Of a DNA stretch of 64,000 bases, positions 57,991 to 64,000 are shown piece after piece. Origin of the DNA: Eonycteris spelaea. Its lineage: Eukaryota; Chordata; Mammalia; Chiroptera; Pteropodidae. The stretch is from the NCBI GenBank assembly GCA_003508835.1, contig PUFA01000165.1, forward strand, positions 620,001-684,000, written 5' to 3'. Made by a program: the position numbers and the translations under genes. The notes below the pieces were generated by a model. It saw only the letters and a list, made by a program, of their open reading frames with translations. It ran no database searches and had not been told where the DNA came from. How positions within the stretch are numbered: the stretch's first letter is position 1; the number at the start of each line of letters is the position of its first letter.

Positions 57991-59394
57991 TTTGTCTGAA
58001 CTGAAGATTGAGAATAGGGATTGACGGCAGCTCAGTTTGTAATCTTTCTACTTTAGTTTCTGAAAAGCAGGTAGAGCATCAGAGATAACAGAAGTCAAAA
58101 CTCATGGACAACATCTTCTGTAAAACGAGGAGACAGAGAAAACCCCAAACCCAAGAGTAGCAAAACTGGTGTGAAATCAACAATGGTGCAACAGGAAGGA
58201 AGGAGGATTCTGAAATTTACTATAAGCTGCAAATCACCAAATGTCCAAACAGAGAAGAGGGTTGCACCTTGAGTGAGAAATGCTGTGAACAGATTTGCGA
58301 ACAAAGAATAAAAACAGGGGTTGAGGAAGGGGGAAGTAACTGTGGGTTCCGAATTACATCTCTATAAATGGAATGGCCTACAAATTATGTCATCTCAGGA
58401 TCGATTTTGGCTCCCAGGTTGCATGGTTCAATACATCCCCAGGACTCCTTAGAGAAATGGCCGATTCTAGGTCTGGGGCAGGAGAAGATAGAGGGTGAGC
58501 TTGAGATATCTCATTCTATCAGAAAGCAAAGCAGCTTTCTAAGATTAATAGATTTGAAAGTGGTCTGATGGGGTTCCCAATGGCCAAAGATGGGAAAATT
58601 GGGGCATCAAAAAGAATAATGATTATAGATAAAAGGTATTTAATGTATAAAATTCACGACTTTATGAAGATACTTGTAACTCAGGAGCCCCAGACCTGGA
58701 ACTTGTACCTGGGTTTGGATATTCCGGAAGAACCACCAAGAGGACCAGAGGGGCGAGAAATGCCGTCTATTACTCGTAAGACAGGGACGCTTCAGCAGAG
58801 GCTGATCAAAGCTGCAGGAATAAAGCTGCTGACCAAGAACAAGCAGAGTTTTTATGCACACAAGCAGAGGGAGGGGTTATCTCATTGGGGAAGCAGCCGC
58901 CTTCTCCCAACGGATGGAAGCAAGATGTGCTGCTTGGTTACATGAGCAGATAATGTACATGGGAGCAGCAGAAAATGTGCTTGGGACTAGACACTGCTGA
59001 AAGCTCTTTGTGCACTGCCTTCCTTGGCTGCTGGCCAGGCAGCTATCGCTCTTCTTAGTATGTGGAGGGGTTATGTTCCAAGTTAACCCCACAATACTCA
59101 AAAAAGAGGGAAAAAAACAGAAAAACATTATATGAGATATCCATTAAATAACTCCTCACTTTTTAATTAATTATTAAAGGAAAAAATTAAATATTCTGCC
59201 TTTCCAGTAGGAACTGTATGAAATTATAACCAACTAACCCACTTAATGAAGAAAAGCTCTACCTTACAAAAGAATGCCAATGATAAATGTAGAAGGAATG
59301 ATAGAAGTTTAAGAAATCATTTTATAAAACCTAAAGAAATTATGGAAAACAAGATATTGCATAGGGACAAAATAATGCTATATCAATTCATTTC
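57991..59394. other. Unassigned interval, 1.4 kb
   Basis: Holds two plus-strand open frames, 58368-58568 and 58568-58945 (125 codons), neither with a recognised domain. Part of 58640-59100 could be a diverged LTR or retroelement, but no family was recognised. Confidence 0.35.
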
Positions 59395-59935
59395 TAATTG
59401 TGTATCAGCTATCTATTGCAGAGTAACAAACTACTAAAAAAACCTATGGCTAAAAAACAATGATCATTTTTTATTCTCCATTACTCTATGGGTCAGCTGA
59501 TTGGTTCTGTCTGGACCAGCTTTTCTCATCTCTGTGCGTAGCTAGTAGCTCACCTGTGGCTAACAAATCTCAGATGGCCTCACTCATATGTCTGGCAGTT
59601 AAAAGGTTACAAAATAGTCATAGGATGATGGCTGAATGGCTGAGGCTCCCTCTATATAGTCTGTCAAGATGGCCTTGGACAACTTTACTAAAATCTCTAA
59701 GATGTCATCTGGAATAGCTGGGAGCATTCTCCGTGTCCTGTCTCATCCTCCAGTAGGTTAGATCAAGCTTCTTTACATGGCAGTTTTGGAGTTTCAGCAG
59801 CAAAAAAGGGCAACCCCTTGTGCACAAATATTTTCCAAGCTTCTCTTTGCATCACGTTTCCTGATTTCTGATTTATCAAAGAAAGTCACATGGCCAAGCC
59901 CAGACTCAAGGAATGAACAAAATGGACCTGATCAC
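59395..59935 (-). mobile_element. MLT1-group MaLR LTR
   Basis: 'tatcagctatctattgcaga', 'gtaacaaactactaaaaaaa', 'atggcctcactcatatgtct', 'ggcagttaaaaggttac', 'ttctttacatggcagttttg', 'gtcacatggccaagcccaga' follow reverse-complement MLT1. Confidence 0.8.
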
Positions 59936-60149
59936 TAGCTAACAAGTCTGATAGAACTTTTTGCAATGAAGGAAGCATTTTATATTTGTACTGTCCAAAT
60001 GGTAACCATTAGCTGCATGTGACTATTAAGAGCTTGAAGTATGGCTCGTACAACTGAGAAAATTAAGTTTCAATTTTAATTAGTTTTAGTCTAAATTTAA
60101 ATAACTATATGTAGCTGTTAGTGACCACATTGGACAGTTCAGTGGATTT

Positions 60150-61040
60150 TTTCAATATTATTTTTTATTTTTCAATTAAAGTTGGCATACAGTATTATAT
60201 TAGTTTCAGGTGAACATGATTAGACAATTATATAACTTACAAAATGATCACCCTGATTAATACCCATCTGACACCATACATAGTTATTACAATATTATTC
60301 CTTATGCTATAATTTGCATCCCTATGATTATATTTTAACTGCCAATTTGTGCTTATTAATCTCTTCTCCATTTTCACCCACTCCAAACCTTCCTCTCATC
60401 TGGCAGCCATCAAAATGTTCTCTGTATCTATGAATTTGTTTCTGTTTTGTTTGTTCATTTATTTTGTTCTTTAAATTTCACATGTAAGTGAAATCATATA
60501 GCATTTGTCTTTCTTGTCTGACTTACTCTACTCAGCACAATACCTTCTAGGTCTATCCATGTTGTTGCAGATAGCAAGATTTCATTCTTTTTATTTATTT
60601 ATTTTTCCCCTCTTTTAATTCCCTCCTCCTCACTTTCACCCCTGACCTGTGGATGTTGCTGTTTCCCCATAAGAACTGGATCTCTGAAGGCAAGGCATCT
60701 CTTCCCACATGCTCGCGTGTGCACTCGGGGGGCCTGGCGCACCCAAGGTATGTTCCGTGGCTCTACCTAGAGTGCGAACCCAGGACCTGCATGTAAAGTA
60801 GACATGCTAACCACTACATGATGGAGCCACCCGAGATGTCATTCTTTTTAATGGCTGAGCAATATTCCACAGTACATAAGTACCGCCTCTTCTCTATCCA
60901 TTTATCTATTGTTCACCCAGATTGCCTTCATCTCTTGGCTATTGTAAATAATACTGCAATGAACATATGGATTTACACGTCCCTTTGAAGTAGTGTTTTG
61001 AGTTTCTTCAGATAAATACCCAGAAGTGGGATTACTGGGT
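60150..61040 (-). mobile_element. L1 3' end with SINE insertion
   Basis: Reverse complement of a laurasiatherian-type L1 3' UTR: 'ttatattagtttcaggtgaa', 'aaaatgatcaccctgattaa', 'tctgacaccatacatagtta', 'aagtgaaatcatatagcatt', 'gcaagatttcattctttt'. It resumes after the SINE with 'ggctgagcaatattccac' and 'gataaatacccagaagtggg'. Confidence 0.9.
60594..60834 (-). mobile_element. tRNA-derived SINE
   Basis: On the minus strand the element starts 'cgggtggctcc', carries an A-box-like 'tagtggttagc' and a B-box-like 'gggttcgcact' spaced as in a tRNA (closest by eye to tRNA-Val), then an unrelated body of about 170 bp and an AAATAAATAAAT tail. It is bordered by a 16-bp target duplication (60578-60593 and 60835-60850, 15 of 16 identical). 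It has no other copy in this window and I do not recognise the family. Confidence 0.8.
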
Positions 61041-61045
61041 CCTTT

Positions 61046-61135
61046 TTGTCTCTTGTTATATCTTTGTTTTAAAGTCTATTTTATCTGGCATAAGTAGTGC
61101 TACTGTAGCTTTTTGTCATTGTGGTTTCATTTTCA
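61046..61135 (-). mobile_element. L1 internal fragment
   Basis: 'ttgttttaaagtctatttta' and 'tctggcataagtagtgctac' are a reverse-complement L1 region normally far 5' of the preceding fragment, so an internal deletion or a second insertion joins them. Confidence 0.6.
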
Positions 61136-61438
61136 CACAATAGGTACAGAATCACTTACGGTATATTCTAGCCAAAAAAGTTTGTCGTGAATCCATCAAT
61201 CCCTTAGACCTACCAATTTGTATAAGTTAGAGGGGGTATAGGAATAAGCTATATGGTACAATAAGGAAGTAGCCAGACAAATTTAGAAGGTGAAACATTT
61301 CACAAACTGGCCCTATGTTTTCAACAAGCCGTTGTCATAAAAGGGAGATCATGAGAAATTGAAGAGAAAGAAGAGATATAACAGCCAAATATGTTTCTTG
61401 ATAGGATTCCTGGATAGGACCAAACAGTTGTAAGGAAT
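61136..61438. other. Unassigned interval
   Basis: Likely an old retroelement relic but not identified. Confidence 0.3.
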
Positions 61439-61481
61439 TTATTTATTTATTTGTTTGTTTGTTTGTTTGTTTGTTTGTTTT
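61439..61481 (+). repeat. (TTTA)n(TTTG)n microsatellite
   Basis: Three TTTA units then seven TTTG units. Confidence 0.95.
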
Positions 61482-61860
61482 GCTTAATTGACGAAGTTTG
61501 AATATGATTTAGCTATTCAAAGACTAAAAAATGTACTGAAGTAGAAAGGTAAAGATCATTTACCAAAAAGGGTTAAGTTTTAGAACTATGTAGAATATGA
61601 TCTCATATTGGTCAAATATGTATATGTACGTATATACACACCAATATGCGTGTATGTAAATACAAATACACAAACATACCAACATATGAAGATTCAGAAG
61701 TATATGCACAAAGATGTGAGACATGATTTTGGGTGATGGGATGGTAAATTTTGTATGCTTGTTTGTCTGTATTTTCTAAATATATTTTATATTTTATATT
61801 TTATAAATATAAATGTGCTGCATCAATAATTTTTAAAAAGCTTATTAAAAATAAAAGATA
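61482..61860. repeat. AT-rich retroelement-like 3' end
   Basis: 'ggtgatgggatggtaaattt', 'tctgtattttctaaatatat' and 'taatttttaaaaagc' resemble an old element 3' end; the family is uncertain. Contains TATG and TTTTATA simple runs. Confidence 0.4.
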
Positions 61861-61908
61861 AAGACACTACTAAGTGTCTAGGAGGTACCAAAGACAAGCA
61901 GTAATTGT

Positions 61909-61919
61909 AGTGTGTGTGT

Positions 61920-61958
<39 letters not shown>

Positions 61959-61962
61959 TTGC
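61909..61962 (+). repeat. (TG)n microsatellite
   Basis: About 54 bp of TG with single G-G interruptions near each end. Confidence 0.95.
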
Positions 61963-63052
61963 GTGTGTATTCAGGAAATGCTTCATAGTGATAAAATTGC
62001 AAGTACTTCCTGTAGACAAAGGAGGATTATAGGGCTTACAGCTGCTGTAAAGATTTAGCTGATCTTGAGATCTGGAAAATGGGTCACTTCCTCTTGGTGC
62101 CACAGAAGCTTCAGCCATCAATATTTCATTGATTAGTGTGTTCTAGAGTGTTATAACATGAATCATTCATGTAGGTTTATAGTTATGTTGCTTGGTTACC
62201 TTCAGAAATAATGGCCCCAGGGACTGAAAGCCATGTAACAGAGAAAATGAATAAATTGGCACAGGCCCTGCCAGATGTCAAACAAATAGGAATATATCAC
62301 AGGAAAAGTGCTCCATCTATAATTAAAGATGACATTTTGAAGTTTTACCAGAAATTGATAATACAGTACTTTCTTTTAGTAGTTTTCTCTTTAGTGATAT
62401 GTACATATTTTAAAGTAGGTCTGATATTAAATATACATCAAACTCTTCTTATAGAAAATATAATCACTGAATAGAAAAATATTATATTTATGAATGTCTC
62501 ATTGTCACCCTTTATGCAGTTATTAACTCTGGATGTTCAATGAAAAAGTTTCAAGAACATAAAGTTTGTCGCAGAAAGCATTAAGATTACCAAGTGAAAA
62601 GCAAATTTACAACTGCCAATTTTTTTTTACAACTTTCACATAATTGTCAAATTGCTGTTGTCATATAAAAACGTAGGTTGCTGCTAGTTTGTTTTGTAAT
62701 TACCTGGTTATCTTTTAAAATAAACATGAATCATCATTTCTGAGTTACAAGTTCATTTGGGTAGCTAAATCTTTCTAGCAGTCAGCTGCATAGTTAAATA
62801 GCAAGGCAAGAGCTTTTACTATCCCCCAAATCTGCAACTGAACATATGTGGCGGAAACCAAATGGGTACATTTCTCTTTGAGACCCATTAGGGAGAAAAG
62901 AGAATTTTAAAACTCTTATAGTCTGGCAAACAGCAGTTGTTCGAGTGTTAAGATCTATCAGATAAAATTAAATGAAATCAAACTCTCTTCCCATTTGTAT
63001 ACTTATGTCTTTGCTGAACTTGCTTCTTCTGAGACACAATAGGCTGTCACAC
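61963..63052. other. Repeat-poor interval with unplaced open frame
   Basis: No firm repeat call. A plus-strand frame at 62211-62474 begins at an ATG just after an acceptor-like 'ggttaccttcag' and encodes MNKLAQALPDVKQIGIYHRK; it is unrecognised. Confidence 0.35.
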
Positions 63053-63157
63053 CTCTCCCCTAATTTCCAAAGCATTAAAGCATCACTGTATTGTCTAACT
63101 TCTACTAGTGCCATATACATTTCCCTTAAATTTGGTAGCAAACAAAGTTTTAACAAG
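63053..63157 (-). CDS. Possible small coding exon
   Basis: Minus-strand segment ending at a good donor (GAGAG then GTGTGA, donor bases 63052-63047). The frame encodes KLCLLPNLREMYMALVEVRQ and YSDALMLWKLGER and ends with 2 bases of a codon, exactly the phase needed to join the exon at 57042 (AG plus A gives Arg). Acceptor uncertain: AG at about 63158 or at about 63125, both giving a 1-base start. Neither has a strong pyrimidine tract. No repeat overlaps. Protein not recognised. Confidence 0.3.
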
Positions 63158-63206
63158 CTCAAAGGATCATCTTATTTCCTATAGTCTTCTACCACTAGCA
63201 TTGTTA

Positions 63207-63452
63207 TCAAATCTCTGAGAATGTTACTGTTTCATTACAGTTAATTTGAAATAATACATAATGTGATATTTTAATTATAGACAAAAATGATAATGCTTTT
63301 ATAGCATTTTTCTCTTCATCTTTATGTTTACGCAGAGCACTCTCAAGGTGCTTATCCAGGGATGCATTCACAATGTTTGAGCACAGTTGTTTCCAACGTA
63401 TTTCATCTAAAAGAGGGAGGTGGAGCGCATCATAGGAGGAGAAATGCAAAGC
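63207..63452 (-). CDS. Candidate coding exon, unknown protein
   Basis: Minus strand. A good acceptor ('ctttccatctccacag') at 63453 leads straight into an open frame ALHFSSYDALHLPLLDEIRW, KQLCSNIVNASLDKHLESAL, RKHKDEEKNAIKAL. The composition is protein-like, with several CpG-containing codons (GCG, CGT) that neutral mammalian DNA tends to lose. The frame stays open to a TGA at 63207, but the last part (after about 63290) is AT-rich and may be intron; possible donors there are weak, so the 3' end is unresolved. It is upstream, on the same strand, of the candidate exon at 57042. Protein not recognised; no function is proposed. Confidence 0.45.
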   Translation of the reverse strand, partial: ALHFSSYDALHLPLLDEIRWKQLCSNIVNASLDKHLESALRKHKDEEKNAIKALSFLSIIKISHYVLFQINCNETVTFSEI

Positions 63453-63479
63453 CTGTGGAGATGGAAAGTATAAGCTGAC

Positions 63480-63980
63480 ATTCTTTTATACATGTATTGG
63501 TGCTTGCATTACACTAAGCATCATGCAAGGTGTTAGGGATACATGGGTGAACAATACAGGCACTCATGTAACTTACAACCTGCTGGGAATAACAGGTTTT
63601 TAAAAATGCAATTAATTAATTCATTAACTGTAATCATGAGAAGTGGTATGAAGGAGAAAAACAGATACTATAAAAGTGTGTGAAAGGGCACCTGACCTGC
63701 CAGGGCACCGGGACTGCAGGCTGAGTAAGGGAGAGTCTGTTAGAAAAGGCTTAACTAAATGCTATTCAAACTGAAAGGAAGCAGAGAAGTTAGTGAAGAA
63801 CAGAGAGAGATGTTACAGACAAGGGGGAGCAGCTAGTGCAAAGGCCCTGAAATGGGAAGGCACATGAAAGATGTAAGAATTGAAAGAAGCCAAATATGGC
63901 TGGTATGCAGAGAACAAAGGGGGAATGGTATGGTATGGCCAGAAAGGGCCAGGAGCCAGGGATATGGTACAGATTACACA
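63480..63980 (+). repeat. Ancient mammalian repeat (family Q), runs to window end
   Basis: 'gtgttagggatacatgggtg', 'ctcatgtaacttacaacctg', 'agtgcaaaggccctgaaatg', 'aatatggctggtatgcagag' and 'ccagaaagggccaggagcca' are in family Q order. It probably continues beyond the window. Confidence 0.65.
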
Positions 63981-64000
63981 AAAGACGTTAAGTAGATTTG

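Noticed and set aside
58568..58945. 125-codon plus-strand frame as a possible retrogene
   Set aside because: No recognised domain, no poly(A) tail or 5'/3' UTR pattern, and the flanks look like decayed retroelement sequence; left unassigned.

Overview
The window is nuclear DNA of a placental mammal. The evidence is dense ancient interspersed repeats (MIR, L2, MLT1/MaLR LTRs, MER5A- and Tigger-type DNA transposons), several 3'-truncated L1 copies, many microsatellites, low CpG content, and no compact open reading frames. The L1 3' ends (about 60.15 and 35.97 kb), together with one tRNA-derived SINE that is neither Alu, B1/B2 nor carnivore SINEC, point to a laurasiatherian. A bat with few active SINEs is one guess, but it is only inference.

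Most of the window reads as an intron or a gene-poor interval. From 0.4 to 24.8 kb it is a mosaic of MIR/L2 fragments, MaLR LTRs, a large MER21-like LTR, three pairs of unidentified local repeats, an RPS6 retropseudogene with an unusual perfect inverted repeat, a nested L1ME/MLT1/MER5A block and a Charlie element. From 24.8 to 43.2 kb there are long minus-strand L1 fragments, a cluster of MIRs (30 to 34 kb), another MLT1A LTR and a TA/GA microsatellite. From 43 to 53.7 kb there is an ERV LTR whose two ends are inverted copies of each other, a Tigger inside a Tigger, more MaLR LTRs, a repeat-poor block (48.1 to 48.9 kb) and a palindrome-flanked AT/GT microsatellite. From 53.8 to 56.4 kb there is an internally ORF2-less, HAL1-like LINE. 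From 56.8 kb to the end there are three open segments on the minus strand that look like exons of one unrecognised gene, plus an L1 carrying the SINE.

The only gene-like content I can support is this minus-strand exon set (56854-57042 best, 63207-63452 next, 63053-63157 weakest) and the RPS6 pseudogene. If the exons are real, the window lies within and around a minus-strand gene whose 5' part is beyond the right end, and all repeats to their left may be intronic or downstream. I could not name the protein. Repeat family names come from recall of consensus sequences, not from a search; where I recognised a family but not its name I say so. Boundaries are by eye, usually good to 5-30 bp.
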